A stretch of 64,000 nucleotides of DNA, from the NCBI GenBank assembly GCA_934316925.1, contig CAKREC010000005.1, positions 1-64,000 on the forward strand. Direction: 5' to 3'. Below are positions 17,538-27,117 of the stretch, piece after piece. The DNA comes from an uncultured Eubacterium sp. (lineage in GTDB: Bacteria; Bacillota; Clostridia; Lachnospirales; Lachnospiraceae). The notes below the pieces were generated by a model. That model saw nothing but the letters and a program-made list of their open reading frames with translations. It made no database searches and was not told the DNA's origin. Position numbers and translations under genes: made by a program. The number at the start of each line of letters is the position of its first letter. Within the stretch, counting starts at the first letter, position 1.

Positions 17538-18540
17538 TAATCTCGTCACCTCCACCACGAGAAATAACGATTTCCGCAGAATCTTCCAGCTTGCGGATTA
17601 CATTAACAATCTTCTGCTGTGCCTCTTCAACATCTTTCAAACGCACAGGACCCATGTATTCCATATCCTCTTTGATCATATCAGACAATCGGGAAGACAT
17701 ATTGTTGAAGATTGCATTTTGCACTTCTTCATTTGCATTCTTAAGCGCCACCGCCAACTCGCTGTTCTCCACTTCACGAAGCACACGCTGGATCGAGCGG
17801 TCATCAAGTAACAAAATATCCTCAAATACAAACATCTTCTTACGAATCTCATCTGCCAATTCTGGTTCTTCAATCTCCAGATTTTCCATGATATGTTTTT
17901 CTGTACCACGATCCGAAGTATTCAAAATCTCAACTACGCTGTCTACACCACCAACAATCGTGTAATCCTGGCTTACTAAGGATGCCAGTTTCTGCTCCAG
18001 AATATTCTCAACTTCTTTGATCACATCCGGCGATGTACGATCCATCAGCGCAATACGTTTCGCAACATCCGTCTGTTTGTCCGGTGTAAGCGAACCAATA
18101 ATACCCGCCGCTTGCTGTGGGGACAAATAGGATAAGATCAACGCAATCGTCTGCGGATGCTCATCCTGAATAAAGTTGAGCAACTGTGACGCCTCTGTTT
18201 TACGGATAAACTCAAATGGGCGAACCTGCAACGAAGCAGTCAATTTGCCCAATATATCTTTAGCCCGGTCTTCTCCCAGTGCCTTCTGCAGCAGATCTTT
18301 CGCATATCCGATTCCACCCTCTGCAATATACTGCTGTGCCAGACAAACTTCATAAAATTCATTCAGCACCTCATCCTTTTGCGCTGGAGAGACACTTCTC
18401 GTATTGGCAATTTCCAAAGTGAGCTGTTCGATCTCATCTTCTTTCAGGTGTTTAAAAATAGTGGATGCCTTTTCAGGTCCTAATGCGATCAGCAAAATAG
18501 CTGCCTTCTGAACGCCATCCAGTTCTGTCATGTTAGCCAT
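17530..18540 (-). CDS. fliG: Flagellar motor switch protein FliG
   Basis: C-ring protein that contacts the stator and generates torque. The 336 residues include the EHPQ motif in QDEHPQTIALILSYLSP (about residue 127) and the C-terminal torque helix region MFVFEDILLLDDRSIQRVLREV. The ATG at 18540 directly follows the fliF stop (TAA-ATG) with GGAGGGG upstream. Its last codons also encode the ribosome site for fliH. Confidence 0.97.
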   Translation of the reverse strand: MANMTELDGVQKAAILLIALGPEKASTIFKHLKEDEIEQLTLEIANTRSVSPAQKDEVLNEFYEVCLAQQYIAEGGIGYAKDLLQKALGEDRAKDILGKLTASLQVRPFEFIRKTEASQLLNFIQDEHPQTIALILSYLSPQQAAGIIGSLTPDKQTDVAKRIALMDRTSPDVIKEVENILEQKLASLVSQDYTIVGGVDSVVEILNTSDRGTEKHIMENLEIEEPELADEIRKKMFVFEDILLLDDRSIQRVLREVENSELAVALKNANEEVQNAIFNNMSSRLSDMIKEDMEYMGPVRLKDVEEAQQKIVNVIRKLEDSAEIVISRGGGDEIIV

Positions 18541-20178
18541 TTAAACCCCTCCCCAGTCTTCATTGATCCAGTTTCGTAACAACAACGCTACTGCTTCCGG
18601 ATTTTCATCTACAAATTTTTCAATTAATTTTCTTGTTTCAGACTTATCGCTCAACTCAATCTCTTCCAGATCCTGCTTCTGATCTTCCATCGTCGTTGCC
18701 AGCAGATCTTCCACTGACAATTCTGGTTCCAGTTCCGTAACTTCTACTGGCGAAGTTCCGCGGATAATAACAAAGACTAAAAGTCCCGCGATCAGAACTG
18801 TAAGAAGGATCATAAGATAATTGGTGATATGATCACTAAACGAAGAAGCCTCTTTTGCTTCAAATACCGGCTTTTCTTTTACCGTAATTGTAATATTGCC
18901 TGTTGCAATTCCAGTCGCTGCTGCAACAAGCTGCGTCAATTCAGCCGGAACCTGTAAATCCGTAACCGTATTATTCTGATTTACATATTCTTCAAAGGAT
19001 ATGTCTTTTAACTGACCATTTTTTTCCAGTGTTTCTTCTTTGATCACATTATATCTTGTAAGTACGATCGCAATCGAAGATTCATCCGGTTTTACTGCGC
19101 CCACTTCATGCTCAATATTCTGCACGGTCTCATTTGGCAGATATTTATACTTGTCCAATGTAACCTCAGATGAAGTAGATCCGTTGCTTTGGATCATCGT
19201 ATCTGTCTGATCCCCATTTGAATCCGTTCCCGGAACACCACCACTTCCCGACGAACCGGTAGATTTATAGTTATAAGAGCTGGAATATAATCCCTGATCC
19301 ATACCTTCATTGGCAGTATATGTAGTGATAAGCTCGGTAACTTTGTCCATATCAAATACAATATTAGTGCTTCCGATCTGCACATCATCATATCCGGCTT
19401 TCAAAAGCATGTCACTTACATTTTTCGAAAATGTATTTCTCAATTTCTGAACGTAATCATCTTTGCTGCTGACCGTTCCGCCCAATGTCTGGTTCTCTTC
19501 CAGCGCACCATACAAAAGGTTTCCTGTTGTATCTGTGATCACGATACCGTCGGTTGTCTTGCTTCCAACGGCATTGGCAAGATAATACGCAATCGCGGTT
19601 GCCGTATCGCTGTCCATCTCCGTATTGGATGCCAGTTTCAAAGATGCACTTACCGATGTCTCCTTATCACTTCCGTAGATCGTACCATCATCCACCGGTT
19701 TATTGACATATACGGTAGCATCTTCAACACCATCAAAGTTCAGCAGTCCCGAACGGATTGAAGATTGCAGTGCCAGAACCATCTTAGTCTGTCTTTCTGT
19801 CTGTGTATCGGATAAGCTGCTCTTCGTAGCGTCTTCCCATGAAAATCCAACATCCGAAGATACTTTATTTTTTCCCATCAAAAGAACAGCATCGGAATAC
19901 GAATCCTTTTCAACGCGAAAAACAGTATTCCCCTTGCTGTCTGATTCTTTTTCATACTTGATCCCGGAATCGGACAACTGAGTATCAAACTCTGCCGCCG
20001 TATCTCCGCTTAATGTTACTAGATCCATATATACTGGTCTTGTAAGAAAATACCCCAATAAGACCAACGCAAAAAGGATTGCCAGTACAACACTGATAAT
20101 CACGGTCTTTTGTTTGGTCGTATATTTATTCCAAAATTCAAGAATCTTATCTTTAATCGATATTAACTGATCCATCAT
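18541..20178 (-). CDS. fliF: Flagellar MS-ring protein FliF
   Basis: Forms the MS-ring in the membrane, the base on which the rod and C-ring assemble. It has 545 residues, the family length. Two membrane helices are visible at about residues 24-47 and 450-472, flanking a large extracytoplasmic region with ring-building motifs. A C-terminal acidic tail binds FliG (about residues 500-545). The stop codon abuts the fliG start with no gap. The first ATG is doubled (ATGATG), so the exact start is uncertain by one codon. Confidence 0.96.
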   Translation of the reverse strand: MMDQLISIKDKILEFWNKYTTKQKTVIISVVLAILFALVLLGYFLTRPVYMDLVTLSGDTAAEFDTQLSDSGIKYEKESDSKGNTVFRVEKDSYSDAVLLMGKNKVSSDVGFSWEDATKSSLSDTQTERQTKMVLALQSSIRSGLLNFDGVEDATVYVNKPVDDGTIYGSDKETSVSASLKLASNTEMDSDTATAIAYYLANAVGSKTTDGIVITDTTGNLLYGALEENQTLGGTVSSKDDYVQKLRNTFSKNVSDMLLKAGYDDVQIGSTNIVFDMDKVTELITTYTANEGMDQGLYSSSYNYKSTGSSGSGGVPGTDSNGDQTDTMIQSNGSTSSEVTLDKYKYLPNETVQNIEHEVGAVKPDESSIAIVLTRYNVIKEETLEKNGQLKDISFEEYVNQNNTVTDLQVPAELTQLVAAATGIATGNITITVKEKPVFEAKEASSFSDHITNYLMILLTVLIAGLLVFVIIRGTSPVEVTELEPELSVEDLLATTMEDQKQDLEEIELSDKSETRKLIEKFVDENPEAVALLLRNWINEDWGGV

Positions 20179-20208
20179 AAGTTATGCGCACTCCTAAGTA
20201 GCAAATGT

Positions 20209-20532
20209 TTAAAACTGCATATTCATCAATGTCCGATACGCTTCCACAGCGGTGTTCTTTACTGCAACAGTATACTGCAAAGAAACATTTGCCTTCTGTT
20301 GCGCGATCATAAGGTCATGAAGGCTGTCCGACTGCCCGGTTGCGTATTTGATCTCCTCAACTTCTGCCGCATTGGAATAATCATCGGTTTCTTTCACCAG
20401 ACTCATAGCAGAATTCAAAATCGAATCAAAACTATTGCCGTTTGCTGTCGTCGTTTTATTCAGTGCATTCTGCGAAGCATAACGACTCACGCTTTCTACA
20501 CCCTGTACTCCACTCAAAGCTGAAATATCCAT
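20209..20532 (-). CDS. fliE: Flagellar hook-basal body protein FliE
   Basis: Connects the MS-ring to the proximal rod. The protein is 107 residues, the typical length. The C-terminal block LHDLMIAQQKANVSLQYTVAVKNTAVEAYRTLMNMQF is the family core and is fully present. The gene lies between flgC and fliF in the usual flgB-flgC-fliE-fliF order. Confidence 0.95.
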   Translation of the reverse strand: MDISALSGVQGVESVSRYASQNALNKTTTANGNSFDSILNSAMSLVKETDDYSNAAEVEEIKYATGQSDSLHDLMIAQQKANVSLQYTVAVKNTAVEAYRTLMNMQF

Positions 20533-20561
20533 CTATCTTCTGTTCCTTTCCCTCATTTCGA

Positions 20562-20999
20562 CTATGCCTGTCCAATATTCAATGCTTTCAGTGCCATGCC
20601 TTTGGTAGAGTTCAGCACGGTAACATTGGCTTCATAAGCTCTTGTAGCATCAATCATATTGGTCATCTCAGTAACTGTATTTACATTCGGGTAGGTAACA
20701 TATCCATCTTCGTCCGCATCCGGATGTGACGGATCATATACCATGTTTCCCTCTGAATCATCTTCCACGATAGAAGAAACTTTAACGCCCTTTCCTATAT
20801 GCCCATTTGCAAGACTAAGGCTCTCACTAAAGGTAGGGTAACTTTTCTCTTCAAAAAGAACCGTTTTTCTCTTGTAAACATTTCCATTACTGTCTCTGGT
20901 TGTATTTACATTTGCAATATTTTCAGAAATCGTGTCCATACGGGTCTGCTGTGCTGTCATACCCGTAGCACTGATATCCATAGCTCCAAACAATGACAT
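20562..20999 (-). CDS. flgC: Flagellar proximal rod protein FlgC
   Basis: Proximal rod protein of the basal body. The 145 residues begin MSLFGAMDISATGMTAQQTR with SENIANVNTTR, the rod-protein N-terminal motif. They end with VTEMTNMIDATRAYEANVTV, the matching C-terminal helix. The ribosome site AGGAGG lies close upstream. It is directly downstream of flgB. Confidence 0.96.
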   Translation of the reverse strand: MSLFGAMDISATGMTAQQTRMDTISENIANVNTTRDSNGNVYKRKTVLFEEKSYPTFSESLSLANGHIGKGVKVSSIVEDDSEGNMVYDPSHPDADEDGYVTYPNVNTVTEMTNMIDATRAYEANVTVLNSTKGMALKALNIGQA

Positions 21000-21014
21000 A
21001 TCTTATCCTCCTAA

Positions 21015-21413
21015 TCACGATGTCTTCAACGCACTTTTCAATCTTGAAAATTCGTTATTGATCGAATCCATCAGTGTATAATACTTTAACTGGTTTTTGG
21101 CCAACTCCACATTTTCCGTCGTAATATCCACGTTGTTTCCATCTGCACGGTAACTAAGTCCGGCCTGTTCTGTATACGTCGTAGATTCCAGTGTCGACAG
21201 ATCAATGTTGGCAACCGTCTCGTCCAGGGAATCTGTTCCTGCAATTGCGTTCGACAAATAAGTCTCAAACTGAACATCTTTTCTCTTGTAGTTCGGCGTA
21301 TCAGCATTGGCAATATTGTTTGCCAGCACATCATTTCTTGTCCAGCTGGCATCTGCTGCCTTATCCAATACATTGATATAATTGTAAGCATTGGATGAAA
21401 TCAATGATAACAC
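21015..21413 (-). CDS. flgB: Flagellar proximal rod protein FlgB
   Basis: First gene of the flagellar operon and a proximal rod subunit. The 132 residues have the ANNIANADTPNYKRKDVQFE motif of rod proteins and a C-terminal helix NQLKYYTLMDSINNEFSRLK. The annotated start is GTG at 21413, but AAAGGAAGTG overlaps it. The TTG three codons later (21404) would be better spaced, so the true N-terminus may be three residues shorter. The 81-base gap to codY holds a terminator-like hairpin. Confidence 0.94.
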   Translation of the reverse strand: MLSLISSNAYNYINVLDKAADASWTRNDVLANNIANADTPNYKRKDVQFETYLSNAIAGTDSLDETVANIDLSTLESTTYTEQAGLSYRADGNNVDITTENVELAKNQLKYYTLMDSINNEFSRLKSALKTS

Positions 21414-21440
21414 TTCCTTTCATCAAAATCCACTCTATGA

Positions 21441-21496
21441 AAAACGCAAATGGCACCATGGCAGCTTATAGACCACTCACGGTTCCCTTTGCGTTT
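21441..21496 (-). terminator. Long-loop hairpin between codY and flgB
   Basis: On the minus strand the end of codY reads AAACGCAAAGGGAACC and later GGTGCCATTTGCGTTTTTC. The arms AAACGCAAA/TTTGCGTTT pair perfectly, with partial pairing further in, and a short T run follows. It looks like a codY terminator with a large loop (about 35 bases). It may also gate readthrough into the flagellar operon, for which no clear separate promoter was found in this gap. Confidence 0.6.
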
Positions 21497-22277
21497 AAGA
21501 ATTCCATTTCTCTTTGTAATAAGTGTCAAACTCCGTGTTGACAATGTCACTCAGGACCTGAATATGAGTTCCTTTCATACCGGAAGACTTTGTCTTGATC
21601 AACCCTGCGCTCTCTAATTTGCGAAGCGCATTGATGATCACCGTTCGTGTAATGCCAATCTCTTTTGCAATCTTACTGGTAACAACTGTCGCATCCTGCC
21701 CGTCAAGTTCATGGATCACATATGTTACCGCTTTTCGCTCTAACGGCGTCAAAGTTGTAAGTGCAGAAGAAAACGTCTTCTGTTTACGCATCTCAAGATC
21801 GGACTCTTCCTGAACGGCCCGCATCATCTCCAGTCCCACAACTGTCGTGCTATACTCACACAGTATAATATCCTCAATACAAAAACTATCGTTTCTACGA
21901 TACAAAAACAAGGTACCTAAACGCTCGCCGCCAATGCAGATCGGCGTTACCAAAGCCTGAAATCCGGTAATATCATCATGTTCAAATCCTAATGTTTCAA
22001 GATTCACATTTTCCTTTGTGGATAATACATTTAACATCCGTTCATTCAGCTTGGAGTCAATATATGTACCGCGCTTTACCTGAAATCCAGGAATACTCTC
22101 ACTACCGTCACCTGCATGAACGCCAAGTATCTTCCCTTTACTACTTATTACATATGCATTTGCGCAGAGCAATTGTCCAAGTACCCGGCAAATATCAGCA
22201 AAAGCGACTTTGGAAGAATGTTGATCGTTAAGTAGTCGGTTAATCTTCCTGGTCTTATCCAACAACTCAATCCCCAT
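21495..22277 (-). CDS. codY: Global transcription regulator CodY
   Basis: GTP- and branched-chain-amino-acid-sensing repressor of nitrogen and stationary-phase genes. It has 260 residues: an N-terminal GAF domain (about 1-155) for isoleucine/valine, then a winged helix-turn-helix. The recognition region SKIAKEIGITRTVIINALRKL and the following SAGLIKTKSSGMKGTHIQVL match the CodY family closely. It has its own promoter upstream. The gene sits between topA and flgB as in Bacillus. The window also holds an ilv/leu operon, a classic CodY target elsewhere. Confidence 0.96.
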   Translation of the reverse strand: MGIELLDKTRKINRLLNDQHSSKVAFADICRVLGQLLCANAYVISSKGKILGVHAGDGSESIPGFQVKRGTYIDSKLNERMLNVLSTKENVNLETLGFEHDDITGFQALVTPICIGGERLGTLFLYRRNDSFCIEDIILCEYSTTVVGLEMMRAVQEESDLEMRKQKTFSSALTTLTPLERKAVTYVIHELDGQDATVVTSKIAKEIGITRTVIINALRKLESAGLIKTKSSGMKGTHIQVLSDIVNTEFDTYYKEKWNS

Positions 22278-22305
22278 GCTATCCTCCTAGTATTCTTATG
22301 CTGAC

Positions 22306-22334
22306 ATTTTATCATAAACACAGAGCATTGACAA
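22306..22334 (-). promoter_or_regulatory. Sigma-A promoter of codY
   Basis: Minus strand: TTGTCA (22334-22329), 17-base spacer, TAAAAT (22311-22306) with an upstream TGn (TGATAAAAT) giving an extended -10. It lies about 30 bases ahead of the codY ATG and begins just past the topA stop codon. Confidence 0.72.
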
Positions 22335-22337
22335 GCA

Positions 22338-24404
22338 TTAACTCTTTGGTTTTTCTTTCATAAATCCACAGGTCTGGTCTTCGCACACCAATTTATTTCC
22401 CTTTTCCAACAGCATGCTTCCGCACTTTGGACACTTTTCATTGGATGGGCGCTGCCATGTCATAACATCACACTCCGGATTGTTTTCACATCCGTAATAC
22501 CGGCGTCCCTTCTGTGTTTTCTTGATCACGATCTCTCCACCGCATTTCGGACACTGTACACCGATCTTCTCATAATACGGCTTCGTATTGCGGCATTCCG
22601 GGAATCCCGGACATGCCAGGAATTTACCATGCGGACCATATTTGATCACCATATTCCGTCCACACAATTCGCAGATCACATCTGTGACCTCATCTTCAAT
22701 CTCAATCTTCTCCAGTGCTTCAGAGGCATGTTTTAATGATTTGTCAAGATCCGGGTAGAAATTTCGGATCACACTCTTCCATTCGATCTGCCCCTCTGCT
22801 ACACTGTCGAGCAGTGCTTCCATGGTAGCCGTAAAATGAACATCTACAATGCTAGGAAAAGCTTCTACCATAATTTTGTTCACGATATCACCAAGATCTG
22901 ACAAATACAAATTCTTCTTTTCTTTCGCCACATATCTTCGGGAAACTAATGTCGATATGGTAGGGGCATACGTACTTGGACGTCCGATACCCAATTCCTC
23001 CAGTTCCTTGACCAGAGAAGCTTCTGTATAATGAGCCGGTGGCTGTGTAAAATGTTGTTCCTGATTCAACTCTTCCACATGAAGAACCGATTCTTCCTTT
23101 ACCTTAGCCAAAACAGCATTTGCTTCCTCTTTGTCCTCATCATTCTGATAAACCGACATAAATCCCGGGAATACCAGTTTTGAACCCGCACTGGTAAAGC
23201 GATGTCCGTTTCCATCAATTTTAACAGAAGTTGTCTCATACTTCGCTTCCTGCATCCGGCTTGCCACAAAACGTTTCCAGATCAATTGGTACAACCGGAA
23301 CTGATCTCTGGACAGCGAATCTTTCACCTGTGCCGGTGTCAGATCAACATATGTAGGGCGGATCGCTTCATGCGCATCCTGGATCTTCTGATTATTTTTC
23401 CCTTTATGCTCTTTATTTAAAACATTTTCTTCTCCGTAATTTTCTGCAATAAACTCTTTGCAGGCAGCATCTGCCTCTTCGGAAATACGTGTCGAGTCTG
23501 TACGCAGATACGTGATAAGACCAATCGTTCCATGGCCTTTTACCTGAATACCTTCATAGAGCTGCTGTGCAATCTGCATCGTTTTGATCGTGCTGAAATT
23601 CAGATGTTTGGAACACTCCTGCTGCAGAGTAGAAGTCGTAAATGGTAACGGTGGTTTTTTAGACCGCTCTCCTTTTTTAATATCTGCTACATGGAACTCT
23701 GCACCCTTTAACTCTTTTATGATCTTTTCTACGTCCTCTTTATTTTTAATCTCTTTTTTCTTTGGATCTCCGTAATACTTCGCAATCAGAGGCTTCTTCA
23801 CACCATCAATCTGGAACGTAGCTTCAATGGTCCAATATTCATCCGGAATAAACGCATCAATCTGTGCTTCCCGGTCAGCAATGATCCTGAGTGTAACGGA
23901 CTGTACACGTCCTGCACTCAGTCCCCTTTTTACTTTATCCCATAACAACGGACTGATCGAATATCCCACCAAACGATCCAATACACGGCGTACCTGCTGT
24001 GCATCGACCAGATTCATATCAATATCCCTGGATTGTTTGATCGACTGCTTTACCGCATTTTTTGTAATTTCATTAAATGTAATTCGTCTTGTTTTTTTCG
24101 GATCCAGCTTCAGTGCATAACATAAATGCCAGGAAATTGCTTCTCCCTCACGGTCCGGGTCAGTTGCAAGATATACTTTATCCGCCTTTTTCGCTGCCTT
24201 TCTCAAAGAAGCGAGCAATTCACCTTTTCCTCGGATCGTAATGTATTTTGGTTCAAAATCATTCTCTATATCAATTCCCATCTGACTTTTTGGCAAATCC
24301 CTTACATGTCCATTTGAAGCCATAACTTCGTAATTCTTTCCTAAGAATTTTTGTATTGTCTTGGACTTAGCCGGGGATTCTACAATGATCAAATTTTTTG
24401 CCAT
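22338..24404 (-). CDS. topA: DNA topoisomerase I
   Basis: Type IA topoisomerase that relaxes negative supercoils. The start is the ATG at 24404 (MAKNLIIVESPAKSKTIQKF), with GGAGG upstream; a longer frame to 24434 has no site. The 688 residues comprise a Toprim domain (about 1-115), a topoisomerase core with the active-site Tyr in GLITYLRTDSTRIS (about residue 298), and three C-terminal four-cysteine zinc ribbons (CELCGRN, CPKCGGE, CPKCGSM). It follows dprA, matching Bacillus order. Confidence 0.97.
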   Translation of the reverse strand: MAKNLIIVESPAKSKTIQKFLGKNYEVMASNGHVRDLPKSQMGIDIENDFEPKYITIRGKGELLASLRKAAKKADKVYLATDPDREGEAISWHLCYALKLDPKKTRRITFNEITKNAVKQSIKQSRDIDMNLVDAQQVRRVLDRLVGYSISPLLWDKVKRGLSAGRVQSVTLRIIADREAQIDAFIPDEYWTIEATFQIDGVKKPLIAKYYGDPKKKEIKNKEDVEKIIKELKGAEFHVADIKKGERSKKPPLPFTTSTLQQECSKHLNFSTIKTMQIAQQLYEGIQVKGHGTIGLITYLRTDSTRISEEADAACKEFIAENYGEENVLNKEHKGKNNQKIQDAHEAIRPTYVDLTPAQVKDSLSRDQFRLYQLIWKRFVASRMQEAKYETTSVKIDGNGHRFTSAGSKLVFPGFMSVYQNDEDKEEANAVLAKVKEESVLHVEELNQEQHFTQPPAHYTEASLVKELEELGIGRPSTYAPTISTLVSRRYVAKEKKNLYLSDLGDIVNKIMVEAFPSIVDVHFTATMEALLDSVAEGQIEWKSVIRNFYPDLDKSLKHASEALEKIEIEDEVTDVICELCGRNMVIKYGPHGKFLACPGFPECRNTKPYYEKIGVQCPKCGGEIVIKKTQKGRRYYGCENNPECDVMTWQRPSNEKCPKCGSMLLEKGNKLVCEDQTCGFMKEKPKS

Positions 24405-24447
24405 CTCTATCTGCCTCCACTTGAAGTTTACCAAATTGAACTTTTTA

Positions 24448-24476
24448 AGAATACATCATTTCCTACAGGGTTTCAA
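24448..24476 (-). promoter_or_regulatory. Sigma-A promoter of topA
   Basis: Minus strand: TTGAAA (24476-24471), 17-base spacer, TATTCT (24453-24448), placed in the 96-base gap between dprA and topA. The -35 is a 5/6 match to consensus and the spacing is ideal. Confidence 0.62.
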
Positions 24477-24500
24477 GAATTATTTTATTTTTTCTTCATA

Positions 24501-25556
24501 TTAAATGTAAAAATATCCCTTTCCGAGTTCCCGGATCTGTCCATTCTTTTTCATTTGTTGCAACATCTGAATGATCCTTTTAGGAGCATAATTTAATTGC
24601 GTCAATATCTGTACTTCATATGCCGGATTTTCTTTTAATATGTTTAAAATCTCTGATTCTATCGATGATATATTCTCCGTTTTACTGCTTTTCAACCCAT
24701 AGTATTCTAATATATCTTCCGGTGATGTCACGAGTATCGCTCCCTGACGAATGAGATTGTTGCAACCTTTACTGAGATCATCCCCGATCCTCCCTGGAAT
24801 CACAAACACATCTTTCCCCTGCTCAAGCGCATAATCTGCGGTGATCAATGATCCGCTTTTTTCTCTTGCTTCTACCACAAGCACACCATCACAAAGTCCA
24901 CTGATAATGCGGTTTCTCAGTGGAAAAAATTCCGGCTTTGCCTTTATGAAAGGATCAAATTCTGACAACACTCCCCCATGATTTATAATACTTCGGTATA
25001 GATGTTCATGGGACGCCGGGTAGCACTGTTCGACACCGCACCCCAGAACGGCATACGTCTCCCCTGCACCTTCCAGTGCACCCTGATGCGCCCAGCCATC
25101 AATTCCCTTTGCCATTCCACTGACAACCTGAGCCCCCACTCTTGCCAGACATGCCCCAAACATCCGCGACATGTCTTTTCCATAGATACTGCAGTTTCGC
25201 GCCCCGACAATTCCAATTGATAATTTGTTATTTTTCGGCATCTTTCCTTTTACATATAAATGTTTAGGAGGCTGATAAATGTTCTTTAATACATCCGGAA
25301 AAGATTCCGAATAAAACGATATATATTGAATTCCATTGCATCGCATCCGCTCATATTGTTTCCTCGATCTCTCCCATAAATTCTTACGAATAACAGCATA
25401 TGCCTGTTCCTCTTTCAGCATACCTTTTTTCATCAGCCCCTCCACATCGGAATGACAGACATTTTCAAAAGACCCGAAAACCTCATATAGTCTTTGGAGT
25501 GTGCGTATCCCAATCCCCTTTGTATTTGCCACATGAAAATAATAAAGATCTTCCAT
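24501..25556 (-). CDS. dprA: DNA processing protein DprA
   Basis: Single-stranded-DNA-binding protein that loads RecA during natural transformation. It has 351 residues: an N-terminal helical region with helix-hairpin-helix character, a Rossmann-like core with GIVGARNCSIYGKDM and SGMAKGIDGWAHQGAL, and a C-terminal winged helix (EILNILKENPAYEVQILTQL). The start abuts the comM-like stop (TAG-GAT-ATG), with GGGGG upstream. Competence itself cannot be inferred from this gene alone. Confidence 0.94.
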   Translation of the reverse strand: MEDLYYFHVANTKGIGIRTLQRLYEVFGSFENVCHSDVEGLMKKGMLKEEQAYAVIRKNLWERSRKQYERMRCNGIQYISFYSESFPDVLKNIYQPPKHLYVKGKMPKNNKLSIGIVGARNCSIYGKDMSRMFGACLARVGAQVVSGMAKGIDGWAHQGALEGAGETYAVLGCGVEQCYPASHEHLYRSIINHGGVLSEFDPFIKAKPEFFPLRNRIISGLCDGVLVVEAREKSGSLITADYALEQGKDVFVIPGRIGDDLSKGCNNLIRQGAILVTSPEDILEYYGLKSSKTENISSIESEILNILKENPAYEVQILTQLNYAPKRIIQMLQQMKKNGQIRELGKGYFYI

Positions 25557-25559
25557 ATC

Positions 25560-27080
25560 CTACCCCCAGTATTTCTTGCTGATACTTCGTAATTGCAAAG
25601 CCATTTGGAGGTGTCCGGTCTGAATCTGCTCTTTATGATCAAGGTCCGCAATAGTCCTCGCTACTTTCAATACTCTTGTGATCCGACGCAGACTATACTC
25701 TTTTTCCCGAAAAAATTCTTCTAAATACTCTTCGTCCTCCCGGTTCAAAACACAATACTGCTCAACAGCCTGTTCCGACATCTCTCCATTAAACTGAAAA
25801 CTCTCCCCGCAATACCGTTCTCTCTGTATCTGTATCGCCTGTTCTACTCTCTTTTGTATCGATTCCGAATCTTCTCCCTTCTGTGCAGAAAATGTAAATT
25901 CAGGCATGCCTGTTTCCACACAGATGTCCATGCGGTCCAATAACGGTTCACTGATCTTGGATAAATATCTTGATATGTCATTCTGCGTACACCGGCACTT
26001 ATCCCGGTCAGGGAAAAATCCACATGGACAAGGATTCATCGCCGCCACAAACATGCAGTCAGACGGATACACAAAAGAGTGTCCCACTCTTGCAATCGAT
26101 ACGCAATGTTCTTCCAGTGGCTGCCGCAGCATCTCCAGCGTGCTCTTGGAAAATTCAGTCAATTCATCCAAAAATAGAACTCCCTTGGATGCCAGGCTTA
26201 CCTCACCCGGCATAGGAATCCGGCCCCCGCCAGTAAGGGCTGTTGCGGTTACCGAATGATGCGGTGCACGAAATGGCCTGCACGTAACGACTGGCATATC
26301 CTCACTAAGCAAACCACAGGCACTATATAATTTTGTAACCTCAAGGCTTTCTTCCCACGTCATATCAGGCATAATGCCAGGAAGTCTTTTGGCTAACATT
26401 GTTTTCCCGGATCCCGGCGGTCCTATCATCAGAATATTGTGCCTGCCGCTGACACCAATCTCCATCGCTTTTTTTACATGCCCCAACCCAATTACATCAG
26501 AAAAATTCATTGAGAAATTATGTTTGGATAGAATATCCGAAACAGAAGATCTGACCGGCAGCTTTGAGCTGCTGCCTCTAAGAAAATCAACCGCATCCTG
26601 CAGACTGGATACAGCAAAAACCTGAACTCCCGGCACCATAGCCGCTTCTCTGCTATTCTCCCGTGCCACTAAAAAACGATGTATTCCCTGCTGTCTTCCG
26701 GCAAGTACCATCGCTAACACCCCCGGCACACCATGAACAAATCCATCCAGACCGAGTTCCCCGATAAACATCGTATCTTCCAGTACCTTTTGTGGCAAAT
26801 ATCCAAAAGCGGTCAAAAGTCCTACCGCAATCGGGAGGTCAAAACTGGCACCTTCTTTGCGGAGATTTGCCGGAGACAAACTGATCGTGACTCTTTTTGC
26901 CGGGAATCGAATCTCCATATTGCGAATCGCGATACGGACACGTTCCTTCGCTTCCTTCACGGCAGATGCCAGATATCCAACCATCAAAAATACAGGCAAG
27001 CCATCACTGACATCCGCTTCCACGCGGATCACTCGCCCCTCCACGCCATAAAGGTCAGCACCATATACGCTACAAAACAT
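25560..27080 (-). CDS. comM: Mg-chelatase-like AAA+ ATPase (YifB/ComM family)
   Basis: AAA+ protein; in some bacteria ComM is a branch-migration helicase that helps integrate transforming DNA. The start is the ATG at 27080 (MFCSVYGADLYGVEG) with GAGGAAG upstream; the frame extends to 27203 without a better start. The 506 residues hold an N-terminal ChlI domain, a Walker A motif MIGPPGSGKTMLAK and a Walker B-type GVLFLDELTEF. A Cys-rich insertion CPCGFFPDRDKCRCT and a C-terminal Mg-chelatase domain follow. It is likely cotranscribed with dprA. Confidence 0.93.
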   Translation of the reverse strand: MFCSVYGADLYGVEGRVIRVEADVSDGLPVFLMVGYLASAVKEAKERVRIAIRNMEIRFPAKRVTISLSPANLRKEGASFDLPIAVGLLTAFGYLPQKVLEDTMFIGELGLDGFVHGVPGVLAMVLAGRQQGIHRFLVARENSREAAMVPGVQVFAVSSLQDAVDFLRGSSSKLPVRSSVSDILSKHNFSMNFSDVIGLGHVKKAMEIGVSGRHNILMIGPPGSGKTMLAKRLPGIMPDMTWEESLEVTKLYSACGLLSEDMPVVTCRPFRAPHHSVTATALTGGGRIPMPGEVSLASKGVLFLDELTEFSKSTLEMLRQPLEEHCVSIARVGHSFVYPSDCMFVAAMNPCPCGFFPDRDKCRCTQNDISRYLSKISEPLLDRMDICVETGMPEFTFSAQKGEDSESIQKRVEQAIQIQRERYCGESFQFNGEMSEQAVEQYCVLNREDEEYLEEFFREKEYSLRRITRVLKVARTIADLDHKEQIQTGHLQMALQLRSISKKYWG

Positions 27081-27117
27081 ACAACTTCCTCTTCCAAGGA
27101 ACAATCTATCTTTTGCA

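Noticed and set aside
21414-21494. Sigma-D (flagellar) promoter before flgB
   Set aside because: No TAAA-N15-GCCGATAA-like pair was found in either phase.
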